A DNA stretch of 15,072 bases, taken from contig JAZGAE010000123.1 of NCBI GenBank assembly GCA_036475545.1, positions 1 through 15,072 of the forward strand, written 5' to 3'. A program made the translations under genes and the position numbers. Shown here piece by piece: positions 6,462 through 14,394 of the stretch; positions within the stretch are counted from its first letter, which is position 1; every line of letters begins with the position of its first letter. Source of the DNA: JAZGAE01 sp036475545. GTDB lineage: Bacteria > Pseudomonadota > Alphaproteobacteria > DATDPM01. The notes beneath the pieces were generated by a model. It did no database searches. It was not told the origin of the DNA and saw nothing but the letters and a program-made list of their open reading frames with translations.

Positions 6462-7811
6462 ATGTTCGAGAAGATCTTGATCGCCAATCGCGGCGAGATC
6501 GCGCTGCGCATCCATCGCGCCTGCCGCGAGATGGGAATCAGCACGGTGGCGGTGCATTCGACCGCCGACTCGGATGCTATGCACGTGCGCCTCGCCGACG
6601 AGAGCGTTTGCATCGGCCCGCCGCCGCCTAGCCAGAGCTATCTCAACATTCCGGCGATCCTCTCGGCGGCGACCATCGCGAACGTCGACGCCATCCATCC
6701 GGGCGTCGGCTTCCTGGCCGAGAATGCACATTTCGCCGAGATGATCGAGGAGCACGGCTTCACCTTCATCGGGCCCGAGCCACGGCACATTCAGATCATG
6801 GGCGACAAGATCGCCGCCAAGGCGACGATGAAGGACCTGGGCCTCCCGGTGGTCCCGGGCTCCGACGGGCCGGTCCAGAACATCGACACGGCGCTCCAAG
6901 CGGCGGAGGAGATCGGTTACCCGGTCCTCGTGAAGGCGGCGGCCGGCGGCGGAGGCAAGGGCATGAAGCCGGCCTATACGCGGGAGGATCTGCGCCAGGC
7001 ATTGCCGCTCGCCCGGGCCGAGGCCAAGGCGAGCTTCGGCAATGATAAGCTTTACCTGGAGAAGTTCCTGGCCCGGCCCCGGCACATCGAGGTCCAGATC
7101 CTGGGAGACATGCACGGCAACGTCGTGCACTTGGGCGAACGCGACTGCTCGCTCCAGCGGCGCCACCAGAAGGTGCTTGAGGAGGCGCCCTCTCCGGCCC
7201 TCAACGTGAGCGAACGCGGCGAAATCGGCTCCCTCGTCACCGAGGCGATGAGGAAGCTCGGTTACCGCAACGCGGGAACTGTCGAATTTCTGTACGAAGA
7301 CGGCAGTTTCTACTTCATCGAGATGAACACCCGCCTGCAGGTCGAGCATCCGATCACGGAGATGATCAGCGGCATCGACATCGTGCGCGAACAGATCCGC
7401 GCTGCCGCCGGCGCTTCGCTCGACCTTCGCCAGGAGGACATCTCATTGAGCGGCCACGCCATCGAGTGCCGGATCAACGCGGAGAACCCGAATACCTTCG
7501 CCCCCGCCCCCGGGCGGATCACCGACTATCACGCGCCGGGCGGGCTCGACGTCCGCGTGGATTCGGCCCTTTACTCCGGCTACGTCGTGCCCCCGTATTA
7601 CGACAGCCTGATCGCCAAACTCGTGGTCAGGGGGCGAACCCGCAACGAGTGCCTGATGCGGTTGCGGCGCGCGCTCGAGGAGTATGTAATCGGAGGCATT
7701 GAGACGACGATCGATCTGCATGCCCGGCTGATCGCCGAGCGCGACTTTCTCAACGGCGACTATGATATCCACTGGCTCGAGTCCTATCTCGGGCTCAGGG
7801 AGCGCGATTAA
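6462..7811 (+). CDS. accC: Biotin carboxylase subunit of acetyl-CoA carboxylase
   Basis: 449 codons, the usual AccC length, from ATG 6462. The pre-ATP-grasp domain begins MFEKILIANRGEIALRI. The ATP-grasp domain has IGPEPRHIQIMGDK, ATP-binding Lys158 in PVLVKAAAGGGGKGMK with the glycine-rich loop 162-167, ERDCSLQRRHQK, and the metal/bicarbonate segment EMNTRLQVEHPITE. The C-terminal domain has AIECRINAENP. The ATP-dependent enzyme carboxylates biotin on AccB using bicarbonate. The common HPGYGFLSEN motif reads HPGVGFLAEN here, a mild substitution. Cotranscription with accB keeps the two partners in ratio. Confidence 0.97.
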   Translation: MFEKILIANRGEIALRIHRACREMGISTVAVHSTADSDAMHVRLADESVCIGPPPPSQSYLNIPAILSAATIANVDAIHPGVGFLAENAHFAEMIEEHGFTFIGPEPRHIQIMGDKIAAKATMKDLGLPVVPGSDGPVQNIDTALQAAEEIGYPVLVKAAAGGGGKGMKPAYTREDLRQALPLARAEAKASFGNDKLYLEKFLARPRHIEVQILGDMHGNVVHLGERDCSLQRRHQKVLEEAPSPALNVSERGEIGSLVTEAMRKLGYRNAGTVEFLYEDGSFYFIEMNTRLQVEHPITEMISGIDIVREQIRAAAGASLDLRQEDISLSGHAIECRINAENPNTFAPAPGRITDYHAPGGLDVRVDSALYSGYVVPPYYDSLIAKLVVRGRTRNECLMRLRRALEEYVIGGIETTIDLHARLIAERDFLNGDYDIHWLESYLGLRERD

Positions 7812-7835
7812 GCGAAGTACGACGCGGGGGCCGCG

Positions 7836-8486
7836 ATGTCGCACATGAGCCCCGAGATCCTGCTCAGGGCGTATGCCGCCGGGATCTTTCCCATGGCGGA
7901 AAGCCGGGACGACAACAAGCTCTTCTGGATCGACCCCGAGACACGGGGCGTCCTACCCGTAGATCGCTTTCACCTTTCCCGGCGGCTTGCTCGGACCGTG
8001 CGCCGGAGCGCCTGCGAAGTACGCTGCAACTCAGCCTTCGCGGACGTGTTGAGGCGCTGCGCGGAACCGACTCCGAGGCGGCCCAACACCTGGATCAACC
8101 GGGAAATCGTGCGCCTGTACACCGCGCTCAACGCCATGGGCCACGCGCACAGTGTCGAGTGCTGGCGCGGTGACAGGCTGGTCGGGGGCCTGTATGGGGT
8201 GTCGCTCGGGGCCGCGTTCTTCGGGGAAAGCATGTTCACTCGTGAAACCGATGCGAGCAAGGTCGCACTCGTCCATCTCGTGGCCCGGTTGCGCCACGGC
8301 GGGTTCATGCTCCTGGACACCCAGTTCGTCACGCCCCATCTCAAGCAGTTCGGCGCCATCGAGATTTCGCGCGCCAAGTACCACCGCTACCTCGCCGACG
8401 CGCTGAAGACTCAGGCCACCTTTCACTCGGAACTGGACGAGGCCGAGTTCTTGGCGTTCTTACAATCGAGTACCCAGATGTCGTAG
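7836..8486 (+). CDS. aat: Leucyl/phenylalanyl-tRNA--protein transferase
   Basis: 216 codons from ATG 7836 with a G-rich ribosome site (GGGGG) just upstream; ATG 7845 is an alternative. Family motifs are LLRAYAAGIFPMAE, LFWIDPETRGVLP, TWINREIVRLY, HAHSVECWRGDRLVGGLYGV, GAAFFGESMF, ASKVALVHLVARL and LLDTQFVTPHLKQFG. The cytosolic GNAT-like enzyme transfers Leu or Phe from tRNA to proteins with N-terminal Arg or Lys, feeding the ClpAP/ClpS N-degron pathway. It sits 24 bp after accC and is probably the last gene of the aroQ operon. Its last 64 bp are also the 3' end of the convergent DUF2155 gene. Confidence 0.96.
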   Translation: MSHMSPEILLRAYAAGIFPMAESRDDNKLFWIDPETRGVLPVDRFHLSRRLARTVRRSACEVRCNSAFADVLRRCAEPTPRRPNTWINREIVRLYTALNAMGHAHSVECWRGDRLVGGLYGVSLGAAFFGESMFTRETDASKVALVHLVARLRHGGFMLLDTQFVTPHLKQFGAIEISRAKYHRYLADALKTQATFHSELDEAEFLAFLQSSTQMS

Positions 8487-8944
8487 ACCGGGTGTTCGAG
8501 GGCAGAAAGCGCCGGGCTCGAGGCGAACATCCAGCCCATGAAAAGGTCCGTGGACGGCTCGCCCGGCTTTGCGTCGCGGATCTGGAGGAAGGCGGCGGAC
8601 TCGGGCGGCTCCTCCGGTGGCCGCTTGTGGCAGGCCCAGGCGATAATCTCGAGGGTCCCGAATCGCACAATCTCGTTGAGCGGCGCCTCGAATGTCGAGA
8701 CGCGGGCGGTGACCTTGTCGAGCCCCTGAAGCAGGGCGACGGGGACGGGGGGTGCGGCCGGGGTCTCGTCGGCACCCGCCTCGGCAGGCTCGGGCTGGCT
8801 CGGCCCTGCACGCGCGGTGGGACCTGCAGGCTGCGCCGTGGCGGATGCGAAAACTCCAGCCGCGACCGCAAGGCAGGCCGCCAGGACCGAGCGCGGCAAA
8901 CTACTTTTTCTGATAGGGGTTATGGAGCGCGTCCGCCAAGTCAT
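8423..8944 (-). CDS. DUF2155 family exported protein
   Basis: 173 codons from ATG 8944 on the minus strand. A signal peptide (LPRSVLAACLAVAAGVFASA) is followed by a Pro/Ala/Glu-rich linker (~40-68). The DUF2155 core then carries LQGLDKVTARVSTFEAPLNE, FGTLEIIAWACHKRPPEEPPE, a GEPSTDLFMGWMFASSPALSAL strand block and HPVYDIWVLDC. Cysteines in WACHKRPP and WVLDCK are the conserved pair and may form a disulfide. The role is unknown. ATG 8944 overlaps the upstream gene by 44 bp. A TTG at 8899, 1 bp after that gene's stop, would give a shorter signal peptide and is a real alternative. Family members usually end near WVLDC; this one has a short Asn/Ser-rich tail that reads through the end of aat. Confidence 0.88.
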   Translation of the reverse strand: MTWRTRSITPIRKSSLPRSVLAACLAVAAGVFASATAQPAGPTARAGPSQPEPAEAGADETPAAPPVPVALLQGLDKVTARVSTFEAPLNEIVRFGTLEIIAWACHKRPPEEPPESAAFLQIRDAKPGEPSTDLFMGWMFASSPALSALEHPVYDIWVLDCKNAKNSASSSSE

Positions 8945-9143
8945 GGAGCACCCGGCGGAACTGCTCTTCCGAGCAGCCCATCAGCACCGCGTCCTCGAGC
9001 GCATCCTGGCATGCCTGGTGAATCTCCTCGATATTCTCGTTGAGCACCTTGAGTTTCTCCAGGCAAGAGACCGGATCGCCCTCGGGCGTCCGCCAGATCT
9101 CTCCGTTGTACGCCCGATACTCGGCATCTGGCGTGCGTTTCAC
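8901..9143 (-). CDS. Small conserved-looking hypothetical protein (80 aa)
   Basis: 80 codons from GTG 9143 with GAGG 8 nt upstream on the minus strand. I do not recognise the family. The protein starts with an EYRAYNGEIWRTPEGDP segment and continues as two amphipathic helices (SCLEKLKVLNENIEEIHQA, SEEQFRRVLHDLADALHNPY). It has no signal peptide or membrane segment, so it is probably cytosolic. Cys27, Cys44 and Cys57 are present without a metal-site pattern. It lies between mlaD and DUF2155 on the same strand, which suggests operon membership. The believable Shine-Dalgarno and biased composition argue that it is real. Confidence 0.65.
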   Translation of the reverse strand: MKRTPDAEYRAYNGEIWRTPEGDPVSCLEKLKVLNENIEEIHQACQDALEDAVLMGCSEEQFRRVLHDLADALHNPYQKK

Positions 9144-9291
9144 GATCTAGGCCTCGTTTGCTTCGGACCCAGGGGCCGGCGCGGGCTCGCCGGCGGCCCA
9201 GTGGTCCGGTGCGGTACAGATCTCTTCGTCAGATGACAACTCGCCGGTCACTCTGAAAGGTCTCAGGTGGGAGCCGTGCAGGATCTGGACC

Positions 9292-9774
9292 TTACTCGGG
9301 TGTGCCTTCCGACCCGCCCTCCCCTTTCGCACCGGTCTGGCTGCTAAAGATATAGCGACCGATGAGGTCCTCCAGGCTGATCGAGGACTGGGTAAACACT
9401 ATCTCCTCGCCGGCCTGCAGGACCCGCTCTTCGCCGCCCGGATCCAGCGCCAGGTACTTGCCGCCCAGGAGCCCATCGCTCGTCACCTTCGCGATCGTGT
9501 CGGCGGGAAGCCGTACCCGGGGATCTATGCTGATTTGCAGCACAGCGAGGAATGTCTCTGGATCCAGGGTCTGGCTCACGACGGTCCCCACCTTGATGCC
9601 GCTCAGTCGCACGTCGCTGCCGTCCTGGATGCCGTCCACGCGATCGAACTTGGCGACGAGATGATAGCCCCTGACCTGTCCGATATCGGCCCTCGTGTAA
9701 GCGAAAGCGAGGAAGAACCCGGCAACGACAAGGACCACCGCGCCCATGATCGTCTCGATCACGTTCCTATGCAT
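9292..9774 (-). CDS. mlaD: MlaD-like MCE-domain protein of the outer-membrane lipid asymmetry system
   Basis: 160 codons from ATG 9774; AAGGAG lies about 10 nt upstream. One transmembrane anchor (residues ~8-27, VIETIMGAVVLVVAGFFLAF) is followed by an MCE domain (~36-115) with FDRVDGIQDGSDVRLSGIKVGTV and the hydrophobic-loop region DGLLGGKYLALDPGG. The closing 'SISLEDLIGRYIF' is typical of MlaD. The protein forms a hexameric periplasmic ring on the MlaFE ABC transporter and carries phospholipids between membranes. The mlaF, mlaE, mlaC and mlaB partners are not in the window, so the gene is detached from its transporter. This agrees with my recollection of alphaproteobacterial gene order near the complex I accessory gene. 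Confidence 0.92.
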   Translation of the reverse strand: MHRNVIETIMGAVVLVVAGFFLAFAYTRADIGQVRGYHLVAKFDRVDGIQDGSDVRLSGIKVGTVVSQTLDPETFLAVLQISIDPRVRLPADTIAKVTSDGLLGGKYLALDPGGEERVLQAGEEIVFTQSSISLEDLIGRYIFSSQTGAKGEGGSEGTPE

Positions 9775-9849
9775 GTCCTTGAATCTCCTTACCGGTAGCC
9801 GCGGAACCGGGATGGACGAACGGTCTGGACGCCGCCGCCAGCGTTGTCG

Positions 9850-10209
9850 TCACGAAGGCCGCCACGGCTCGTAGTCACCCGTTGCCCGTGGGCGCCGGCC
9901 GCCACGAAGCACATGTCCCGGCGGGCGGTAGGCCGCGTCGGTGCCCGTCAGATTGGGAACGTGTTCCTTGTACCAGGGGCGCTTCTTCGCCTCCAGTACG
10001 GAGAGCGGCGCATCGGTAAGATGGTGTAACCACGCATGCCACTCCGGGGGCACGCGGCTCGCTTCGGCCTCGCCTTCGTACAACACCCAGCGGCGCTCGC
10101 GCCCGGCCCTGCGGCCCGGCCCCCTGAGCCGGTAATAGCGATTCCCGAAACGGTCGGTACCCATGCGCTCGCCCCGGAACCAAGTGTACAGTAACGTGCC
10201 TATCGTCAT
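9850..10209 (-). CDS. NADH:ubiquinone oxidoreductase accessory subunit, NDUFA12 family
   Basis: 119 codons from ATG 10209; GAGGA is 8 nt upstream and a GTG sits directly before it. Motifs are an N-terminal TLLYTWFRGERMGTDRFGNRYY, RRWVLYEG, VPPEWHAWLHHLTDAPL and a Pro-rich PWYKEHVPNLTGT segment, all typical of NDUFA12 (B17.2) and its bacterial homologues. These are found with alphaproteobacterial and mitochondrial complex I. It is a peripheral subunit or assembly partner with no catalytic site. The C-terminus is rich in Arg and Pro. It is probably the first gene of the minus-strand operon with mlaD (75 bp downstream), the 80-aa ORF and DUF2155. Confidence 0.94.
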   Translation of the reverse strand: MTIGTLLYTWFRGERMGTDRFGNRYYRLRGPGRRAGRERRWVLYEGEAEASRVPPEWHAWLHHLTDAPLSVLEAKKRPWYKEHVPNLTGTDAAYRPPGHVLRGGRRPRATGDYEPWRPS

Positions 10210-10212
10210 CAC

Positions 10213-10439
10213 TCGAATCCTCTAAAGGGCCGCGGGCGAATATCGCATTTGCTCCGCCTTCGCGTCCAGCGCGACGAAGACGGGCCGGCATAAAAGTCCG
10301 GGCGGCCCTGGCGCACCTTTCGGACCGTTCGCCCGCCAACTCGTCCCGCGAGCCCGGAGGGCGGGCGAGGCGGCCCCCTGCGGACCGCGGCGAAATCGGG
10401 CGTTCGCGGGCTTCTGCAAAGCCTATTTTCGCCGCGCTG
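10213..10439. other. Gene-free divergent spacer with a GC-rich inverted repeat
   Basis: No credible gene lies here. The stretch should hold the minus-strand promoter of NDUFA12, but I see no convincing -35/-10 pair. The clearest structure is the perfect 8-bp repeat CGCCCGCC (10330-10337) / GGCGGGCG (10360-10367), with CTCG/CGAG (10340-10343, 10349-10352) nested in its loop. There is no T-run after it on either strand, so it is not an evident intrinsic terminator. Confidence 0.5.
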
Positions 10440-10486
10440 CATCTAGATATAGTATCCCAGCCGCTGCTCACCACAAAATTTTGTTG
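10440..10486 (+). promoter_or_regulatory. Tandem NrdR-box-like sites (and candidate -10) upstream of nrdJ
   Basis: Two 16-mers, CATCTAGATATAGTAT (10440-10455) and CCACAAAATTTTGTTG (10471-10486), start exactly 31 bp apart. Each keeps the invariant core CwAnATnTwG of the NrdR box (acaCwAtATaTwGtgt), though outer bases diverge. The second contains a perfect 12-bp palindrome (ACAAAATTTTGT). Paired boxes about three helical turns apart before RNR genes are the known NrdR arrangement. TATAGT (10448-10453) inside box 1 may be the -10, with a poor -35 (TTTTCG). Repression by ATP/dATP-sensing NrdR is inferred. Confidence 0.6.
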
Positions 10487-10698
10487 CCAATCGCCCATGT
10501 TGTGGGTAACGTAGTTTCGTCGCCTAGATCTTCGAAACAGGTGACCGGAGCAAAGGGGGAGGCGCTCGGGGTCAAGGCTCGTTTCACCGCTTTCAAACGG
10601 CATCGGCGCTGCCGCGTCTTCGTGGACGCGGTCATCACTGGGTTTCGCCGAGCTTGCGGGCGGCCAACAACGATAATGAAGGGCTGGGGAGAGTGACC
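10487..10698 (+). other. Probable nrdJ 5' leader with a stem-loop
   Basis: About 210-240 nt separate the proposed promoter from the nrdJ ATG. A stem CCGCGTC (10612-10618) / GACGCGG (10625-10631) closes a 6-nt loop. I looked for cobalamin riboswitch landmarks, as nrdJ needs B12, and saw none. A 71-codon frame starting with TTG 10481 and ending TGA 10694-10696, 2 bp before the nrdJ ATG, is open but basic and without a ribosome site. I do not call it a gene. Confidence 0.4.
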
Positions 10699-13600
10699 AT
10701 GCGGATCGAACGCCGCTTCACCGAAGAGGGTAAATCTCCATACGAGACGATCGAATTCCGCAAGACGGCGAGCGAGATCCGCAACCCCGACGGGTCGCTG
10801 GTGTTCAAGGTGGAAGACGTCGAAGTGCCCGCCGAGTGGTCCCAAGTCGCCTGCGACATCCTCGCCCAAAAGTATTTCCGCAAGGCAGGCGTCCCGAAAA
10901 AGTTCAAGCTCGTCCCCGAGCCCGACGTCCCCTCCTGGCTGTGGCGCTGCGTGCCCGAGCAAGACAGCGACACCCCGGAGGACGAGTCCTTCGATGGAGA
11001 AAACAGCGCCCGGCAGGTCTTCGACCGGATGGCCGGCGCCTGGACCTACTGGGGCTGGAAGGGAGGCTACTTCGACCTCGAGGCGGACGCCCGGGCCTTC
11101 TTGGACGAGGTCCGGTACATGCTGTGTCGGCAGATAGGGGCCCCGAACTCGCCCCAATGGTTTAATACGGGCCTCCACTGGGCCTACGGGATCGACGGAC
11201 CCGCCCAGGGCCACTATTACGTCGACCACCGCAGCGGCGAGCTCACCGCCTCCACCTCGGCCTATGAGCGGCCCCAACCACACGCCTGTTTCATCCAGGG
11301 AGTCGCCGATGACCTGGTCAACGACGGCGGCATCATGGATCTCTGGGTGCGCGAGGCCCGCATATTCAAGTACGGCTCCGGCACGGGCAGCAATTTCTCG
11401 AGGATCCGCGGCGACGGCGAGCCACTTTCCGGCGGCGGAAAGTCCTCCGGCCTCATGAGTTTCCTCAAGATCGGCGACCGCGCGGCCGGCGCCATCAAGT
11501 CGGGCGGCACCACCCGGCGTGCCGCCAAGATGGTCGTGGTCGACGTCGACCACCCGGACATCGAGGCGTTCATCAACTGGAAGACCACCGAGGAGGAGAA
11601 GGTCGTCTCCCTGGTGACGGGCTCGAAACTGGCGAACCTTCACCTCAATGCCATCATGCGCGCCTGCCACAAAGGCGCAAGCGAGGGGTGCGAGGGAGAA
11701 GACCGCTTCGACCCGAAGAAGAACGACGCTCTTCGTCAGGCGATGAACGCGGCCCGAAGGGCGATGATCTCGGAGAACTACATCCAGCGCGTTCTCCAAT
11801 TCGCGCGCCAGGGGTTCACCTCGATCGTGTTCAAGACATACGACACGGACTGGGATTCGGAGGCTTACCTCACGGTCGCAGGGCAAAACTCGAACAACTC
11901 CGTGCGGGTCACCAACGAGTTCCTGAACGCGGTCGAGAACGACGACGAGTGGGCCCTTCTGCGGCGCACCGACGGCAAGGTCCACAAGACTCTGCGCGCG
12001 CGTGACCTCTGGGGCCAAATCGGCTATGCCGCCTGGGCCTGCGCCGACCCGGGCCTGCAGTTCGACACCACTATCAACGACTGGCACACCTGCCCGGCCT
12101 CGGGCCGCATCAACGCCTCGAACCCGTGTTCGGAGTACATGTTCCTGGACGACACCGCGTGCAACCTGGCGTCGCTCAACCTGATGGCCTTTCGCCAAGA
12201 CGACGGAAGCTTCGACACCGACCGCTTCGCACACGCGGTTCGGCTTTGGACCATCGTGCTGGAGATCTCGGTGCTGATGGCGCAGTTCCCCTCCCGGCGC
12301 ATCGCGCTGCTCTCCCACGAGTACAGGACCCTGGGCCTCGGCTTCGCCAACATAGGCGGGCTCTTGATGGCCTCCGGGCTCTCGTATGACAGCGACGAGG
12401 GCCGCGCCATCTGCGCCGCGATCACGGCGCTCATGACCGGAACGGCGTACGCCACGGCGGCGGAAATGGCGGGCGAGCTCGGCCCCTTCCCCGGCTTCAG
12501 GCAGAACCGCGACGCGATGCTGCGAACGATCGGCAACCACCGGCGCGCGGCCTATGGCGAGGCGGAAGGCTACGAGGAACTGTCGGTGCCACCCGTGCCG
12601 CTCCATGCCGACCACTGCCCCCATGGGGACTTGGTCGCGGCCGCGCGGGCCGCCTGGGACGAGGCGTTGTCGCTCGGCGAGGTCCACGGCTACCGCAACG
12701 CCCAATCCACCGTGATCGCGCCCACCGGCACCATCGGCTTGGTCATGGACTGCGACACCACCGGCATCGAGCCCGACTTCGCCATCGTCAAGTTCAAGAA
12801 GCTCGCGGGCGGGGGCTATTTCAAGATCATCAACCGGGCCGTACCAGCAGCGCTCGAGACCCTCGGCTACGCGCAGGACCAGAACGAGGACATCGTGCGT
12901 TACGCGCTGGGCTGGGGCACGCTGAAGGACGCCCCCGGCATCAATCACGAGACCCTGCGCGACAAGGGCTTCAACCAGGCAACGCTGCAGGCGCTGGAGC
13001 AGGCGCTGGCGGGCGCCTTCGACATCAAGTTCGCCTTCAACAAGTGGAGCCTGGGGGCCGAGTTTTGCACCAGGGTGCTCGGATTCAGTGATGAACAGCT
13101 CGATAACGTCACCTTCGACATGCTCTCTGCCTTGGACTTCACCAAGGAGGACATCGAGGCCGCCAACGCCTATTGCTGCGGTGCGATGACTCTCGAGGGC
13201 GCGCCCCACCTCAAAGCGGAACACTTGGCCGTGTTCGACTGCGCCAATCCGTGCGGACGCAAGGGCACGCGCTGCCTTTCGGTGGAAAGCCACATCCGGA
13301 TGATGGCGGCCTGTCAGCCGTACGTCTCGGGGGCGATCTCCAAGACCATCAACATGCCCAACCACGCCACCGTGGAGGAGTGCAAGGACGCCTACATGCT
13401 CTCCTGGCGGCTGGGGCTCAAGGCCAACGCGCTCTACCGCGACGGCTCCAAGCTCTCCCAGCCCTTGAGCGCGGTCTCGAGCGCAGACGAGGAAGAGCCG
13501 CTCGAGGAGGTCGCCGAGATCCAGCCGACCGTCCAAGTCGTCGAGCGCGTCGTCGAGCGCATCGTCGAGCGCATGGTGACCGAGCGCCGGCGCCTGCCCG

Positions 13601-14394
13601 AGCGGCGCAAGGGGTATACCCAGAAGGCCATTGTCGGCGGCCACAAGGTTTACTTGCGTACCGGCGAGTACGAGGACGGAACCGTAGGCGAGATCTTCGT
13701 CGACATGCACAAGGAGGGCGCGGCCTTCCGCAGCCTCATGAACAACTTCGCCATCGCCATCTCGATCGGGCTGCAATACGGCGTACCGCTCGACGAGTTC
13801 GTCGACGCCTTCACCTTCACCCGCTTCGAACCTTCGGGAACGGTCGAGGGCAACGAGGTGATCAAGATGTCGACCTCGGTGCTGGACTACATCTTCCGCG
13901 AGCTGGCGGTCTCCTATCTGGGGCGCAACGACCTCGCCCATGTGGAGCCCAGCGACCTCATGCCTGATTCCATCGGGCGCGGCAGGGACAACGGCAAGTC
14001 ACTATCGGCGCACGATCCCGATCTGGCGCTGGACGTGGTCAAGCGCTTCACCAGCACCGGCTACGTCCGCAACAACCTCTACGTTCTAAGTTCCGGTGGC
14101 AATGGGAACGAGGCCCCCAAGCCCGGGACGGCGGTCACGGCCGAGGCATCGGCCGGCGCGACCCCGACCGCCGCGGGCACCACCATCGCCCTGACGGGTG
14201 GCGGCACCGCCGAAGCCGTCGCCGTCGGTGTCGCAGTCACGGAGGCGGTTGACGACAAGCCCGATAGAATCCGCATGGCGCGGATGAAGGGCTATGAAGG
14301 CGACGCCTGCCGCGAGTGCGGCAACTTCACGCTGGTCCGCAACGGTACTTGTCTCAAGTGCGACACCTGTGGCGCGACCAGCGGCTGTAGCTGA
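10699..14394 (+). CDS. nrdJ: Adenosylcobalamin-dependent class II ribonucleoside-diphosphate reductase
   Basis: 1231 codons from ATG 10699, preceded by GGGGAGAG; starting there gives the typical MRIERRFTEEG N-terminus. The frame is open back to 10654. The RNR barrel includes NSPQWFNTGL, HACFIQGVADDL (Cys197, one of the redox pair), KYGSGTGSNFS, the thiyl-radical site NPCSE (Asn475, Cys477, Glu479) and IAPTGTIGLVMDCDTTGIEP (from ~673). A charged Val-Glu-Arg repeat (947-958) leads to a conserved C-terminal domain (GYTQKAIVGGHKVYLRTGEY, FTFTRFEPSGTVEGNE). An Ala/Gly/Thr-rich linker (~1135-1190) precedes a cysteine tail (Cys1204, 1207, 1218, 1221, 1224, 1230) ending SGCS, which re-reduces the active site. 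It makes dNDPs with adenosylcobalamin as radical source, independently of oxygen. No frameshift is seen; length is normal for alphaproteobacterial NrdJ. Tandem NrdR-like boxes lie upstream and a terminator follows. Confidence 0.97.
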   Translation: MRIERRFTEEGKSPYETIEFRKTASEIRNPDGSLVFKVEDVEVPAEWSQVACDILAQKYFRKAGVPKKFKLVPEPDVPSWLWRCVPEQDSDTPEDESFDGENSARQVFDRMAGAWTYWGWKGGYFDLEADARAFLDEVRYMLCRQIGAPNSPQWFNTGLHWAYGIDGPAQGHYYVDHRSGELTASTSAYERPQPHACFIQGVADDLVNDGGIMDLWVREARIFKYGSGTGSNFSRIRGDGEPLSGGGKSSGLMSFLKIGDRAAGAIKSGGTTRRAAKMVVVDVDHPDIEAFINWKTTEEEKVVSLVTGSKLANLHLNAIMRACHKGASEGCEGEDRFDPKKNDALRQAMNAARRAMISENYIQRVLQFARQGFTSIVFKTYDTDWDSEAYLTVAGQNSNNSVRVTNEFLNAVENDDEWALLRRTDGKVHKTLRARDLWGQIGYAAWACADPGLQFDTTINDWHTCPASGRINASNPCSEYMFLDDTACNLASLNLMAFRQDDGSFDTDRFAHAVRLWTIVLEISVLMAQFPSRRIALLSHEYRTLGLGFANIGGLLMASGLSYDSDEGRAICAAITALMTGTAYATAAEMAGELGPFPGFRQNRDAMLRTIGNHRRAAYGEAEGYEELSVPPVPLHADHCPHGDLVAAARAAWDEALSLGEVHGYRNAQSTVIAPTGTIGLVMDCDTTGIEPDFAIVKFKKLAGGGYFKIINRAVPAALETLGYAQDQNEDIVRYALGWGTLKDAPGINHETLRDKGFNQATLQALEQALAGAFDIKFAFNKWSLGAEFCTRVLGFSDEQLDNVTFDMLSALDFTKEDIEAANAYCCGAMTLEGAPHLKAEHLAVFDCANPCGRKGTRCLSVESHIRMMAACQPYVSGAISKTINMPNHATVEECKDAYMLSWRLGLKANALYRDGSKLSQPLSAVSSADEEEPLEEVAEIQPTVQVVERVVERIVERMVTERRRLPERRKGYTQKAIVGGHKVYLRTGEYEDGTVGEIFVDMHKEGAAFRSLMNNFAIAISIGLQYGVPLDEFVDAFTFTRFEPSGTVEGNEVIKMSTSVLDYIFRELAVSYLGRNDLAHVEPSDLMPDSIGRGRDNGKSLSAHDPDLALDVVKRFTSTGYVRNNLYVLSSGGNGNEAPKPGTAVTAEASAGATPTAAGTTIALTGGGTAEAVAVGVAVTEAVDDKPDRIRMARMKGYEGDACRECGNFTLVRNGTCLKCDTCGATSGCS
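13537..13572 (+). repeat. Three tandem 12-bp repeats inside nrdJ
   Basis: GTCGTCGAGCGC twice and ATCGTCGAGCGC once run in frame and encode V/I-V-E-R units (residues 947-958), continuing into MVTERRR. The 4-residue period would give a charged helix linking the RNR core to the C-terminal domain. Such repeats can gain or lose units by slippage without a frameshift. Confidence 0.85.

Noticed and set aside
6240..7349. 369-codon minus-strand frame opposite accC/accB
   Set aside because: Antisense shadow of two certain genes, with no domain and no ribosome site.
9147..9332. 61-codon minus-strand ORF between mlaD and the 80-aa gene
   Set aside because: It needs a GTG start inside mlaD (41-bp overlap), shows no ribosome site and no fold-like pattern. 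The region more likely serves as spacer carrying the next gene's Shine-Dalgarno, though moderate codon bias leaves some doubt.
10330..10367. GC-rich inverted repeat as a terminator
   Set aside because: No T-run follows the stem on either strand and it lies between divergent genes, where no terminator is expected.
10481..10696. 71-codon plus-strand ORF ending 2 bp before nrdJ as a leader peptide
   Set aside because: TTG start without a ribosome site, overlap with the second NrdR-like box and an arginine-rich composition typical of random GC-rich frames.
13537..13572. Short tandem repeats as a CRISPR-like or mobile-element signal
   Set aside because: Only three 12-bp units, in frame inside nrdJ and encoding a VVER-type helix common in this family.
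10468..13941. 1157-codon open frame on the minus strand opposite nrdJ
   Set aside because: It is a GC-rich shadow of a strongly conserved plus-strand gene. Its translation has no recognisable family and is rich in Val, Asp, Arg and Gly as expected from complementary codons.
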